Shown here: piece by piece, positions 38,421 to 47,262 of the stretch | How positions within the stretch are numbered: the first letter of the stretch is position 1 | How the letters are laid out: every line of letters starts with the position of its first letter | DNA from: Orrella sp037026685 | GTDB lineage: Bacteria; Pseudomonadota; Gammaproteobacteria; Burkholderiales; Burkholderiaceae_B | Assembly: GCF_037026685.1 (NCBI RefSeq) | Contig: NZ_JBANET010000001.1 | Span: 62,001 to 126,000 of the forward strand | Direction of reading: 5' to 3' | DNA length: 64,000 nucleotides | The notes under the pieces: model-generated | Seen by the model: the letters and a program-made list of their open reading frames with translations, nothing else | The model's database searches: none | What the model was told of the DNA's origin: nothing | Made by a program: the position numbers and the translations under genes

Positions 38421-39392
38421 ATGCCCCTGTTTTCCCGCACCCGCCTGTTCGCCGCCCTGACGCTGGGCGCCGCGCTGTGCGCCCCTGCCCTGGCGCAGGA
38501 TTTCCCCAACAAACCCATTACCTTCATCGTGCCCTTTGCCGCCGGCAGCGCCACCGACCAGATCGGGCGCGCGATCGGCCAGGGCGTGACCGAGCAGACC
38601 GGCCAGCCCGTGGTGATCGAGAACCGGCCCGGGGCCAGCGCGATGATCGGCGCGCAGACCGCCGCCCGCGCCGCGCCCGACGGCTATACGGTGCTGATCA
38701 CGACCAACACCACGCACGCGGCCAACGAGCACCTGTACAAGTCCCTGGCCTACGACCCGGTCAAGGACTTCGCGCCCATCACCCTGCTGGGCAAGGGCGG
38801 CCAGATCATGGTGGTGCACCCCGACGCGCCGGCCAAGACGGTGGGCGAATTCATCGAGCAGGCCAGGAAGCAGCCGGGCAGGCTCAGCTTCGGCAGCGGC
38901 AGCTCCAGCAGCCGCATCGCCGGCGAACTGCTGCAGCAGATGGCGGGCATCGAGTTGTTGCACGTGCCCTACAAGAGCAATCCGCTGGGCATTACCGACC
39001 TGCTGGGCGGCCAGATCGACACCATGATCACCGACACGGCCACCGGCCTGCCGCAGGTGAGCGCCGGCAAGCTGCGCGCGCTGGGCGTCACCGGCAGCGA
39101 GCGCTCTGCCCTGGCGCCAGAGATTCCCACCATCGCCGAAGCCGGGGTGCCGGGCTACGAGATGGGCTACTGGTTCGCCGCCTATGCGCCGGCCGGCACG
39201 CCCGAGCCGGTGGTGGCACGCCTGCATGAGCTGCTGCGCAAGGCCGCCGACTCCAAGGCCGCCGAGTCGTTCTACCGGCAGACCGGTACCGCCAAGGAAA
39301 CCTCCACGCCGCAGGAACTGGCAGCCTTCCAGGCCGAGGAATCCAAGAAGTGGGGGCGGATCATCAAGTCGGCCGGCATCCAACCCGAGTAA
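38421..39392 (+). CDS. Bug-family (TctC-like) periplasmic solute receptor
   Basis: 323-aa periplasmic receptor of the Bordetella uptake gene family. A signal peptide is cleaved near PALAQ. Then come FPNKPITFIVPFAAGSATD, VVIENRPGASAMIG, AAPDGYTVLI and the ligand-loop region around TTNTTHAANEHLY. Start fixed by AAAGGAG before ATG. Bug proteins bind carboxylates or other small acids and often lack their own permease, as here. Third gene of the AtuA-type operon. Confidence 0.9.
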   Translation: MPLFSRTRLFAALTLGAALCAPALAQDFPNKPITFIVPFAAGSATDQIGRAIGQGVTEQTGQPVVIENRPGASAMIGAQTAARAAPDGYTVLITTNTTHAANEHLYKSLAYDPVKDFAPITLLGKGGQIMVVHPDAPAKTVGEFIEQARKQPGRLSFGSGSSSSRIAGELLQQMAGIELLHVPYKSNPLGITDLLGGQIDTMITDTATGLPQVSAGKLRALGVTGSERSALAPEIPTIAEAGVPGYEMGYWFAAYAPAGTPEPVVARLHELLRKAADSKAAESFYRQTGTAKETSTPQELAAFQAEESKKWGRIIKSAGIQPE

Positions 39393-39399
39393 GCGGGCC

Positions 39400-39423
39400 G
39401 CATGCGGCCGTGCAGCCGCATGC
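39400..39423. terminator. Hairpin between convergent Bug gene and alcohol dehydrogenase gene
   Basis: GCATGCGGC and GCCGCATGC form a perfect 9-bp stem with a 6-nt loop (CGTGCA) in the 38-bp gap between stop codons. Candidate bidirectional terminator without a T tract. Confidence 0.55.
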
Positions 39424-39430
39424 GCAATGC

Positions 39431-40576
39431 CTATAGCGAACGGGCCAGCATATCCAGGTAGTCCTGGGCGCTGGCCTGGCGCGGATTGGTCCGGTGGCTA
39501 TGGTCGGCCAGCGCCCCGCGCACGATGTCGGCGAACATGTCCTCGGTCACGCCCACTTCGCTCAGCCGGGTGGGCAGCCCCAGTTCGGCGGTGCGCGCCC
39601 GCACCGCCTGGGCCAGCGCGCCGGCGCCTGCGTCCGGCAGCGCCATGGCCTGCGCCATGCGGGCCAGCTTGTCCTCCTCGCGCATGCTGGGCGCCTGGGC
39701 GTTGAAGGCGATCACCGCCGGCAGCAGGATCGCATTGAGCGTGCCGTGATGCAGGCGCGGGTCCAGCCCGCCCAGGGCGTGGCTCAGGCTGTGCACGCAA
39801 CCCAGGCCCTTCTGGAAAGCCATGGCGCCCTGCATCGAGGCGCTCATCATGTTGAGCCGGGCCTGGCGGTCCTGCGGCTGCGCCGTGGCCGTGCCGATGT
39901 GCGCCCAGGCGCGCCGCAGGCCGTCCAGGGCGATGCCGTCGGCCGGCGGGTTGAAGGCCGGCGACATGAAGGTTTCCATGCAATGCGCGATGGCGTCCAT
40001 CCCGGTCGCCGCCGTCAGCATGGGCGGCAGGCCCAGCGTAAGCGCCGGATCGCAGATCGCCGCCTTGGGAATGAGGTGCGGCGACAGCACGCCCACCTTG
40101 CGGCCGTCGTCCAGGATCAGGATCGCGCCTCGGCCGACTTCGCTGCCGGTGCCGGCGGTGGTGGGGATGGCGACCACGGGCGCGGTGGCGGCCGTGATGC
40201 GGGCCTGCCCGCCTTCGATGGCGGCAAAGGACTTGAGCGGCCCTTCGTGGGTGGCGCACACGGCCAGCCCCTTGGCCAGGTCTATGGAAGAGCCGCCGCC
40301 CAGCGCCACGATGCCGTCGTGGCCGCCCTCGCGGTACTGGCGCTCGGCCAGGCGTACCGCCTGCTCGTTGGGGTTGGGCGGAGTGGCGTCGAAGACCGCG
40401 GCCGGATCCGCCTGCGGCAGGGCCTCGTGCAAGGCCTGCAGCAGCCCGGCGCGGCGCACGCCCGTGTCGGTGACCACCAGCGGACGGCCGATGCCCAGGC
40501 GCTCGAGCTCCTGGCCCAGCGTCTGCAGGGCTCCATAGCCGAACTGCACCTGCGTCAGGTATTGGATCAATGCCAT
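39431..40576 (-). CDS. Iron-containing (group III) alcohol dehydrogenase
   Basis: 381-aa NAD(P)-dependent dehydrogenase. Nucleotide-binding GGGSSIDLAKG and PTTAGTGSEV are seen. The metal ligands are in CDPALTLGLP (Asp), MDAIAHCMETF (His), KGLGCVHSLSHALGG (His) and LHHGTLNA (His). Substrate unclear; the family includes maleylacetate reductase and butanol-type enzymes. AGGAG precedes the ATG. It faces the AtuA-type operon tail to tail and could serve the same pathway, but that is only positional. The 40577-40741 gap upstream is its promoter region, with nothing distinctive. Confidence 0.88.
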   Translation of the reverse strand: MALIQYLTQVQFGYGALQTLGQELERLGIGRPLVVTDTGVRRAGLLQALHEALPQADPAAVFDATPPNPNEQAVRLAERQYREGGHDGIVALGGGSSIDLAKGLAVCATHEGPLKSFAAIEGGQARITAATAPVVAIPTTAGTGSEVGRGAILILDDGRKVGVLSPHLIPKAAICDPALTLGLPPMLTAATGMDAIAHCMETFMSPAFNPPADGIALDGLRRAWAHIGTATAQPQDRQARLNMMSASMQGAMAFQKGLGCVHSLSHALGGLDPRLHHGTLNAILLPAVIAFNAQAPSMREEDKLARMAQAMALPDAGAGALAQAVRARTAELGLPTRLSEVGVTEDMFADIVRGALADHSHRTNPRQASAQDYLDMLARSL

Positions 40577-40741
40577 GCGTGTCTCCTTTCCTGGTTATCG
40601 TGCTGCGCCGGGCACGCCGGATTGCGTGCCGGCCCAGACGCTAATCTACGGAAAAGCGCAGGGCAGGAACAATGACAGTGCCGCATCGGGCAATAAGTTT
40701 CCGTCATCGTCCCGCAGGGCGGGGCCCGCGGCCCCGCGCGC

Positions 40742-41518
40742 CTATTTTTCGACGAAGGCGCGCTCGACCACGTAATGGCCGGGCTGCCCGGTGCCGGGCG
40801 AGACCACGAAGCCGCGCGCGTCCAGCATGGCGCTGATGTCGGCCAGCATGTGGGGGCTGCCGCAGATCATGGCCCGGTCGGTCTCGGGATCGAGCGGCGG
40901 CAGCCCGATGTCGGCGAACAGCTTGCCGCTTTCGACCAGCTCGGTGATGCGCCCCTGGTTGCGGAAAGGCTCGCGCGTGACCGTGGGATAGTAGATCAGC
41001 TTCTCGCGCACCAGGTCGCCGAAATGCTCGTTGGCGGGCAGCTCGTTCTGGATGTAGTCGGCATAGGCCAGTTCGCTGACCCAGCGCACGCCGTGCAGCA
41101 GCACGACCTTCTCGAAGCGCTCGTAGACCTCGGGGTCCTTGATGATGCTCATGAACGGCGCCAGGCCCGTGCCCGTGCCGAACAGGTACAGGTGCTTGCC
41201 CGGCGTGAGGTCGTCCACCACCAGCGTGCCCACGGGCTTTTTGCTCACCAGGATGGCGTCGCCCTCTTTCAGGTGCTGCAGCCGCGAGGTCAGCGGGCCG
41301 TCCTGCACCTTGATGCTCAGGAATTCGAGGTTTTCCTCGTAGTTGGCGCTGGCGATGCTGTAGGCGCGCATCAGCGGCTTGCCGTCGACCTCCAGGCCTA
41401 TCATCACGAAGTGGCCGTTGTGAAAGCGCAGCCCCGCGTCGCGGGTGGTCTTGAAGGAGAACAGCGTGTCGTTCCAGTGGTGAACGCTCAGCACGCGCTC
41501 GGTGTTAAAAGCAGCCAT
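40742..41518 (-). CDS. fpr: Ferredoxin/flavodoxin-NADP(+) reductase
   Basis: 258-aa FAD enzyme that exchanges electrons between NADPH and ferredoxin/flavodoxin. FAD motif is RAYSIASANYEENLEF. NADP motifs are GTGTGLAPFMSIIKDPEVY and CGSPHML. The C-terminus VVERAFVEK is the bacterial subclass II type. The frame extends 48 bp upstream; the ATG giving MAAFNTERV fits the family N-terminus. Divergent from fbpABC, in keeping with roles in iron and oxidative-stress metabolism. Confidence 0.93.
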   Translation of the reverse strand: MAAFNTERVLSVHHWNDTLFSFKTTRDAGLRFHNGHFVMIGLEVDGKPLMRAYSIASANYEENLEFLSIKVQDGPLTSRLQHLKEGDAILVSKKPVGTLVVDDLTPGKHLYLFGTGTGLAPFMSIIKDPEVYERFEKVVLLHGVRWVSELAYADYIQNELPANEHFGDLVREKLIYYPTVTREPFRNQGRITELVESGKLFADIGLPPLDPETDRAMICGSPHMLADISAMLDARGFVVSPGTGQPGHYVVERAFVEK

Positions 41519-41765
41519 CGGGTTCGCGGGTAGATGTTGCGGCGCGCAGCGCCGGTTGATGGGCAACCCGGCTGTTGCGGGTCAAACCCATTATTCTAGC
41601 GCCCTTGTTGATAAATGTTCTCATTAAAACCGCATAACCTTATTGCGCCCTGCCATAAGGCCAGCCATGAGCTGCCCGCAATACCCCTGGTGCGCAATGC
41701 CCCTGGCCGCGTCTCGTGTTTCAGTTGAATGTAAGGCGCACCCCTGTTATGCTCGCCGCTCATTT

Positions 41766-41784
41766 GATAATGGTTTTCGTTAGC
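41766..41784. promoter_or_regulatory. Fur-box-like site upstream of fbpA
   Basis: GATAATGGTTTTCGTTAGC matches the 19-bp Fur consensus GATAATGATAATCATTATC at about 14 positions. It lies 82 bp before the fbpA ATG. A weaker AATG-N4-CATT motif occurs at 41614-41625 nearer fpr. The rest of the 347-bp divergent region (41519-41865) is otherwise unremarkable. Confidence 0.6.
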
Positions 41785-41865
41785 GTAACAAGAACCGCTG
41801 GCGTTGTCAGTCAGGCGCGGCCCGCCCCCGACTGCCGCGCCCGCCGTCCAAGGTTGGAGCCCATC

Positions 41866-42912
41866 ATGATTGCCAAGCCTTCCTCTGTCCTGCCCCTGCT
41901 GCGCACGCTGGCCCTGGCCGGCGCCGCCGCCTTCTCGGCCCAGGCCTTCGCCGCCGGCGAGGTCAGCCTCTACACCACCCGCGAGCCCAAGCTCATCCAG
42001 CCCCTGCTCGAGGCCTTCACCAAGGACAGCGGCATCAAGGTCAACACGGTGTTCGTCAAGGACGGGCTGCTCGAGCGGGTGCGCGCCGAAGGCGACAAAT
42101 CGCCGGCCGACGTGCTGATGACGGTGGACATCGGCAACCTGATCGACCTGGTCGGCGCCGGCGTGACCCAGCCGATCAAGTCCGAGACGCTCGAAGCGGT
42201 CATCCCGGCCAACCTGCGCGGCAGCGACGGCCACTGGTATGCCCTGTCGCTGCGCGACCGCGTGCTGTACGCGGAAAAGGACCTGCCGATCGAGCAGTTC
42301 ACCTACGAGGAGCTGGCCGATCCCAAATGGAAGGGCAAGGTCTGCATCCGCTCGGGCCAGCACCCCTACAACACCGCGCTGGTGGCCGCGCTGATCGCTC
42401 ATGACGGCCCCGAGGCCGCCGAGAAGTGGCTGCGCGGCGTCAAGGCCAACCAGGCCCGCAAGGCCGCCGGCGGCGATCGCGACGTGGCGCGCGACATCCT
42501 GGGCGGCATCTGCGACATCGGCATCGCCAACGCCTACTACGTGGGCCACATGAAGAACGCCGAGCCGGGCACCGACGCACGCAAGTGGGGCGACGCCATC
42601 AAGGTCATCCGGCCCACCTTCGCCAGCGAGAAAAGCGGCGGCACGCACGTGAACGTGAGCGGCGCCGCGGTGGCCGCCCATGCGCCCAACAAGGACAATG
42701 CCGTCAAGCTGCTCGAATACCTGGTGTCCGAACAGGCCCAGGCGCTTTACGCCCGCGCCAACTACGAGTATCCGGTGCGCAGCGGCGTCAAGCTCGATGC
42801 CGTGGTCGAGAGCTTCGGCCCGCTCAAGGTCGATCCGCTGCCCCTGACCGAGATCGCCAAGCACCGCAAGCAGGCCAGCGAGCTGGTCGACAAGGTGGGC
42901 TTCGACAACTGA
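41866..42912 (+). CDS. fbpA: Periplasmic ferric-iron-binding protein FbpA/AfuA
   Basis: 348-aa periplasmic ferric ion receptor. A signal peptide ends near FAAGEVSLYTTREPKL. The adjacent tyrosines that bind iron are in ANAYYVGHMKN. Other blocks: YALSLRDRVLYAEKDL, KVCIRSGQHPYNTALVAALI and LVSEQAQALYA. Start fixed by GGTTGGAG before ATG and by the signal peptide; the frame is open further upstream. Expected to be induced by iron starvation through the upstream Fur-like box. Confidence 0.93.
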   Translation: MIAKPSSVLPLLRTLALAGAAAFSAQAFAAGEVSLYTTREPKLIQPLLEAFTKDSGIKVNTVFVKDGLLERVRAEGDKSPADVLMTVDIGNLIDLVGAGVTQPIKSETLEAVIPANLRGSDGHWYALSLRDRVLYAEKDLPIEQFTYEELADPKWKGKVCIRSGQHPYNTALVAALIAHDGPEAAEKWLRGVKANQARKAAGGDRDVARDILGGICDIGIANAYYVGHMKNAEPGTDARKWGDAIKVIRPTFASEKSGGTHVNVSGAAVAAHAPNKDNAVKLLEYLVSEQAQALYARANYEYPVRSGVKLDAVVESFGPLKVDPLPLTEIAKHRKQASELVDKVGFDN

Positions 42913-42962
42913 GCCCGTCCGCTGTCCGGGGGTAAGCCGCCCCCGGGCGCGGCGCCCCTTCG

Positions 42963-44636
42963 ATGCACTCCGCTACCCTGCCCTTGCGCCTGGCCTGGCT
43001 GCGCAACCCCGGCGCCGGCCGGGGTTGGCTCATTGCGGCCATGCTGATCGCGCTGGCCGTGCTGGCGCCGCTGGTTTCGCTGGCCACCGCCGCGCTCGAC
43101 TCGGACCTGGCCCATTGGGCCCATCTGGCCCGCAACGTCCTGCCGCAGGCCGCGCTCAATACCCTGATGCTGCTGACCGGGGTCGGCGTGCTGGTGACCC
43201 TGCTGGGCACCGGCAGCGCCTGGCTGGTCACGGCCTACGATTTCCCGGGCCGGCGCATGCTGACCTGGGCCCTGCTGCTGCCGCTGGCGGTGCCCACCTA
43301 TATCATCGCCTTCGCCTACCTGGACCTGCTGCATCCCATCGGCCCCATCCAGACGGCGCTGCGCACCGCGCTGGGCTTTGACAGCCCGCGCCAGTTCCGC
43401 CTGCCCGACCTGCGTTCGCTGCAGGGGGCGATCTTCGTGCTGGGTTTCGTGCTCTATCCCTACGTATACCTGAGCACGCGCGTCATGTTCATGACCCAGG
43501 CCGCCAGCCTGCTCGAGGCCGGCCGCACGCTGGGCGCCGGGCGCGCCGGCGTGTTCTTCCGGGTGGCCCTGCCCCTGGCGCGCCCGGCCATCGCCGTGGG
43601 CGTGAGCCTGGCGCTGCTCGAGACGCTCAACGACATCGGCGCCTCCGAATTCCTGGGCGTGCAGACGCTGACCGTGTCGGTCTACACCACCTGGGTCACG
43701 CGTTCGGACCTGGCCGGCGCCGCGCAGATCGCCCTGACCATGCTGCTGCTGGTGGTGGGCCTGATCCTGCTCGAGCGCCACGGGCGCAAGCGCCAGCGCT
43801 TTGCCAACGTGCAGCGCATGCGGCCCATGCAGCCGCAGCGCCTGCGCGGGGCGAGCGCCTGGCTGGCCGCCGGCCTGGGCGCGATCCCGGTGCTGGTCGG
43901 TTTCGTGGCCCCGGCCGCCTACCTGGTGGCCGAAACCTACAAGCGGCTGCACCTGGTCGGCGGCGTCTCGCAGCAGTTGCTGTCGGGCCTGGCCAACACG
44001 GTGTGGATCGCGGTGGCGGCCACGGTGGTGACCGTGCTGTGCGGGCTGGTGGTTGCCTGGGCCGGGCGCACCGTGCGCGAAAGCGCGCGCTTGAATCCGG
44101 CGCGGCTGTGCGCGCGCATCGCCAGCCTGGGCTACGCGGTGCCGGGCACCGTGCTGGCCATCGGCCTGCTGGCGCCGCTGACCCTGCTGGACCGCGCCCT
44201 GGGCAGCCTGTTCGGTTTTTCGGGCCTGGTGCTGATGGGTTCGAGCGCGGCGCTGGTCTGCGCCTACACCATGCGTTTTCTTGCCATTTCCACCGGCAGC
44301 GTCGAAGCCGGCCTGGCGCGCATTCCCGCCTCCATGGAGCAGGCTTCGCGCCTGCTGGGCGAGACCGCCGGCGGCACGCTGCGGCGCGTGCACCTGCCGC
44401 TGCTGCGCCCGGCCATCGCCGCCGGCGCCCTGCTGGTGTTCGTCGATGCCATGAAGGAGCTACCGGCCACGCTGCTGCTGCGTCCCATGAACTTCGACAC
44501 GCTCGCCACCTGGCTGTACGCCGAAGCCGCCCGCGGCACCTACGAGGAAGGCGCGGTCGCCGCGCTGGCCATCGTGCTGGCCGGCTTGCTGCCGGTCATC
44601 CTGCTGGCGCGCACGAACCTGAAGATCGGACATTGA
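42963..44636 (+). CDS. fbpB: Ferric-iron ABC permease FbpB
   Basis: Fused two-domain inner-membrane permease of 557 aa with about twelve helices. Each half has its own EAA-type loop: LLEAGRTLGAGRAGVFFRVALPLARP (first half, split) and EQASRLLGETAGGTLRRVHLPLLRP (second half, split). TLNDIGASEFLGVQTLTVSVYTTW in the first half is typical of FbpB. Begins 50 bp after fbpA; fbpC follows 3 bp later. Confidence 0.93.
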   Translation: MHSATLPLRLAWLRNPGAGRGWLIAAMLIALAVLAPLVSLATAALDSDLAHWAHLARNVLPQAALNTLMLLTGVGVLVTLLGTGSAWLVTAYDFPGRRMLTWALLLPLAVPTYIIAFAYLDLLHPIGPIQTALRTALGFDSPRQFRLPDLRSLQGAIFVLGFVLYPYVYLSTRVMFMTQAASLLEAGRTLGAGRAGVFFRVALPLARPAIAVGVSLALLETLNDIGASEFLGVQTLTVSVYTTWVTRSDLAGAAQIALTMLLLVVGLILLERHGRKRQRFANVQRMRPMQPQRLRGASAWLAAGLGAIPVLVGFVAPAAYLVAETYKRLHLVGGVSQQLLSGLANTVWIAVAATVVTVLCGLVVAWAGRTVRESARLNPARLCARIASLGYAVPGTVLAIGLLAPLTLLDRALGSLFGFSGLVLMGSSAALVCAYTMRFLAISTGSVEAGLARIPASMEQASRLLGETAGGTLRRVHLPLLRPAIAAGALLVFVDAMKELPATLLLRPMNFDTLATWLYAEAARGTYEEGAVAALAIVLAGLLPVILLARTNLKIGH

Positions 44637-44639
44637 GCT

Positions 44640-45488
44640 GTGCCTGAATACGCCTCTCCCATTCCGCTGACGCCACGGACCGCGCCCGCCGCTGCTTCGG
44701 CCCCGGCCCTGGCCGAGCAGACGCTGACGCTCGAAGGACTGACGCTGGGCTACGACACGCCGCAGGGCTTGCGCACGGTCGTGCAGGATCTTTCCCTTGC
44801 GCTCGAGGGCGGCAGCGTGGGCTGCCTGCTGGGCGCCTCGGGCTGCGGCAAGACCACGGTGCTGCGCGCCATCGCCGGGTTCGAACCGGTGCGCGCCGGC
44901 GCCATCCGCCTGGGAGGCAAGACGCTTTCCTCGCCGCACGAGCAGGTCGAACCCGAACGCCGGCGCGTGGGCATGATGTTCCAGGACTACGCCCTGTTTC
45001 CGCACCTGAGCGTGGCGGGCAACATCGCCTTCGGGCTGCGCCGCCTCGATCGCGCGGCCCGGCGCCGGCGGGTGGAAGAATTGTTGGAACTGGTGGGCCT
45101 GGCCGGCGCGGGCGAGAGCTATCCGCACGAACTGTCCGGCGGGCAGCAGCAGCGCGTGGCGCTGGCCCGCGCCCTGGCGCCCTCGCCCGACCTGCTCCTG
45201 CTGGACGAGCCGTTCTCCAACCTGGACGTGGACACGCGCGAACGGCTGGCCTTCGAAGTGCGCGACATCCTCAAGGCCACCGGCCATACCGCCATCCTGG
45301 TCACCCACAACCAGGCCGAGGCCTTCGCCATCGCCGACCGCATCGGGGTCATGTCCGGCGGGACGCTGGCGCAATGGGATACGCCCTATAACCTGCGGCA
45401 CAAGCCGGCCGATGCCTTCGTGCGGGACTTCGTGCGGCGGGAGGATTTGGCGGAGCAGCGCAGGCAGGCTTATAGCCGGGGGGCTTGA
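44640..45488 (+). CDS. fbpC: Ferric-iron ABC transporter ATPase FbpC
   Basis: 282-aa ATPase starting at GTG 44640 directly after fbpB. Walker A LGASGCGKTT, signature LSGGQQQRVALARAL, Walker B LLLLDEPFSNLD and H-loop VTHNQAEAF are present. It is shorter than E. coli-type FbpC proteins, ending soon after the ATPase core with only a remnant of the C-terminal regulatory domain. A proline/alanine-rich N-terminal lead of about 30 residues precedes the ATPase. Last gene of fbpABC. Confidence 0.92.
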   Translation: MPEYASPIPLTPRTAPAAASAPALAEQTLTLEGLTLGYDTPQGLRTVVQDLSLALEGGSVGCLLGASGCGKTTVLRAIAGFEPVRAGAIRLGGKTLSSPHEQVEPERRRVGMMFQDYALFPHLSVAGNIAFGLRRLDRAARRRRVEELLELVGLAGAGESYPHELSGGQQQRVALARALAPSPDLLLLDEPFSNLDVDTRERLAFEVRDILKATGHTAILVTHNQAEAFAIADRIGVMSGGTLAQWDTPYNLRHKPADAFVRDFVRREDLAEQRRQAYSRGA

Positions 45489-45540
45489 GTTTGTTTATGG
45501 GGGCATTTTTGGGGGCATGTTAGGGGCTCTGGGATGACAC

Positions 45541-46207
45541 GTCCGTCGAGGCCGGTCGGGGCGTCGGGCGATGCCGTCGCCGTGCGGCGCGCTCGCGCCG
45601 CGCCCGGCGCCAGAAATCGCCCGCCACCCCGCCCGGCCTCGACGGACTGCGGGGTCTAGATGTGTTCCGGCGCTGCGGCCGGAGTCGTTCTTGCATGCTT
45701 CTGCCCCGCCGGGGTGGGAGAGAAAGATTTTGCAGGGCCGTTCACGAGGGGTTGCGCAGGCAACCCCTCGTGAACATTCGACCGCCGCTTTTGAGAGGTG
45801 GGGCAGCGCAGCAGGGCCGAAGATTTCAGGGGCGGATGACCGCGGATGGCGTGGTGTCGTTTGGGGTCTTATCCCTGCGCGTTGGCCAGGCGTTGCACAG
45901 CCAATCGCAGGCCTGAAGCACCCGATTACGCCACGCCATCGGCGGTCATCTGCCACTGAAATCTTCGGCCCTGCCTCGCCACCCTACCTCTCGAAAGCGG
46001 CGGTCGAATGTTCAAGAGGGGTTGCCTGCGCAACCCCTCTTGAACGGCCCTGCAGAGTCTTTCTCTCTCACCCCGGCGGGGAGAAGGATGCAAGAACGGC
46101 CAAGCCCCTCGGCGGTAGGACGATCGACGACTCCGAAGGCCGTCGGGGCCGGGGGCAGTAGCGGGCGATCATGAGCCCGCCACTGCCACCGGCCACGGCG
46201 GCCGTCA
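45541..46207. repeat. Composite inverted-repeat element, copy 2 (complete)
   Basis: Non-coding element between convergent fbpC and the pirin gene. Block A (45541-45647) is a 32-bp inverted repeat with about three mismatches. The main body is a giant inverted repeat: left arm 45684-45854, 76-bp centre, right arm 45931-46100. Each arm consists of B (about 56 bp), a perfect 16-bp hairpin (45740-45775; 46010-46045) and C (79 bp, about nine mismatches between arms). Block D (46081-46207) contains a 20-bp hairpin with loop GATCATGA. The same blocks recur at 16397-16937. No protein is credible. 45489-45540 and 46208-46248 are plain spacer. Confidence 0.88.
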
Positions 46208-46248
46208 AGCCAGCGGTCTCTACGCCCCCACCAACCCAACCGCCCCTT

Positions 46249-47163
46249 CTACTGCGGCAGCGGAATGAACTCCGTTTCATCCCCCGGCACCGTCTGCCCG
46301 AACCGATCCCGCATCCAATCCTGCTTGGCCTGCTCGATGCGTTCCCTGCTGCTGGACACGAAGTTCCACCATACGTAGCGCGGCCCGTCCAGCGGCTCGC
46401 CGCCCACGACCGCGAAGCGCGCCGGCGCGCTGCCGGGATTGGCCAGCGTGACCGGCCGGCCCGGCGCGAACACCAGCAGCCGGCCGGCGGCGTGGGTCTG
46501 GCCCTCGACTTGCACGCTGCCTTCGGCCAGGTAGGCGGCGCGCTCCTCGTGCTCGGCGGGCAGCACCACGGTGGCGCCGGGCTGCAGCACGATGTCGCCG
46601 TAGAACAGCGGCGAGAGGGTGCGCACCGACGAGGTTTGGCCGAACAGCGAGCCGGCCACGACCTGCGCGCGCACGCCCTCGCCTTCGACCACCGGCTGGG
46701 CATGCCGGTCGTAATGCACGAAACCCGGATCGGTTTCCTCGTGGGCGCGCGGCAGCCCCACCCACATCTGCAGGCCCCAGATGCGCTGGTCCGCCGCGCG
46801 GCTTTCGGGCGAGGAGCGTTCCGAATGCACGATGCCGCGCCCGGCGGTCATCCAGTTGACCTCGCCGGGCAGGATGGTCTGGGTGTGCCCGGCGCCGTCG
46901 CGGTGCACGATCGCGCCGTCGAACAGGTAGGTGACGGTGGCCAGGCCGATGTGCGGGTGCGGCCGCACGTCCAGGCCGCTGCCGGCCGGCAGCAGCGCCG
47001 GACCCATCTCGTCCAGGAAGACGAACGGCCCGACGCTGCGGCGTTGCGCCGAGGGCAAGGCGCGGCGGACTTCGAAGCCGCCGATGTCGCTGCTGCGGGG
47101 CACGACCAGCGTTTGCAGCAGCCCGTCGGGGCCGGGGTTCGAAGCGGCGGAAAAAGTGGACAT
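46249..47163 (-). CDS. Pirin family protein
   Basis: 304-aa bicupin. The metal ligands expected for pirins are present: RPHPHIGLATVTYLFDG (His-x-His) and GRGIVHSERS (His, Glu). N-terminal pirin domain about 25-135 and pirin C-terminal domain about 190-295 (FGQTSSVRTLSPLFYGDIVL). Some bacterial pirins act as quercetin dioxygenases or bind metabolic enzymes; the role here is unknown. CAGGAG precedes the start. It is downstream of a second pirin and may be co-transcribed. Confidence 0.9.
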   Translation of the reverse strand: MSTFSAASNPGPDGLLQTLVVPRSSDIGGFEVRRALPSAQRRSVGPFVFLDEMGPALLPAGSGLDVRPHPHIGLATVTYLFDGAIVHRDGAGHTQTILPGEVNWMTAGRGIVHSERSSPESRAADQRIWGLQMWVGLPRAHEETDPGFVHYDRHAQPVVEGEGVRAQVVAGSLFGQTSSVRTLSPLFYGDIVLQPGATVVLPAEHEERAAYLAEGSVQVEGQTHAAGRLLVFAPGRPVTLANPGSAPARFAVVGGEPLDGPRYVWWNFVSSSRERIEQAKQDWMRDRFGQTVPGDETEFIPLPQ

Positions 47164-47262
47164 GGCAGGCTCCTGGGGCGGGGGAAAGGACGGGCGGGAC
47201 GCGGCCGGGCAGCGCGCAGCCGCGCCGGCCGCCCGTGCCCGGCAACGGGCACGGATCGCGGT

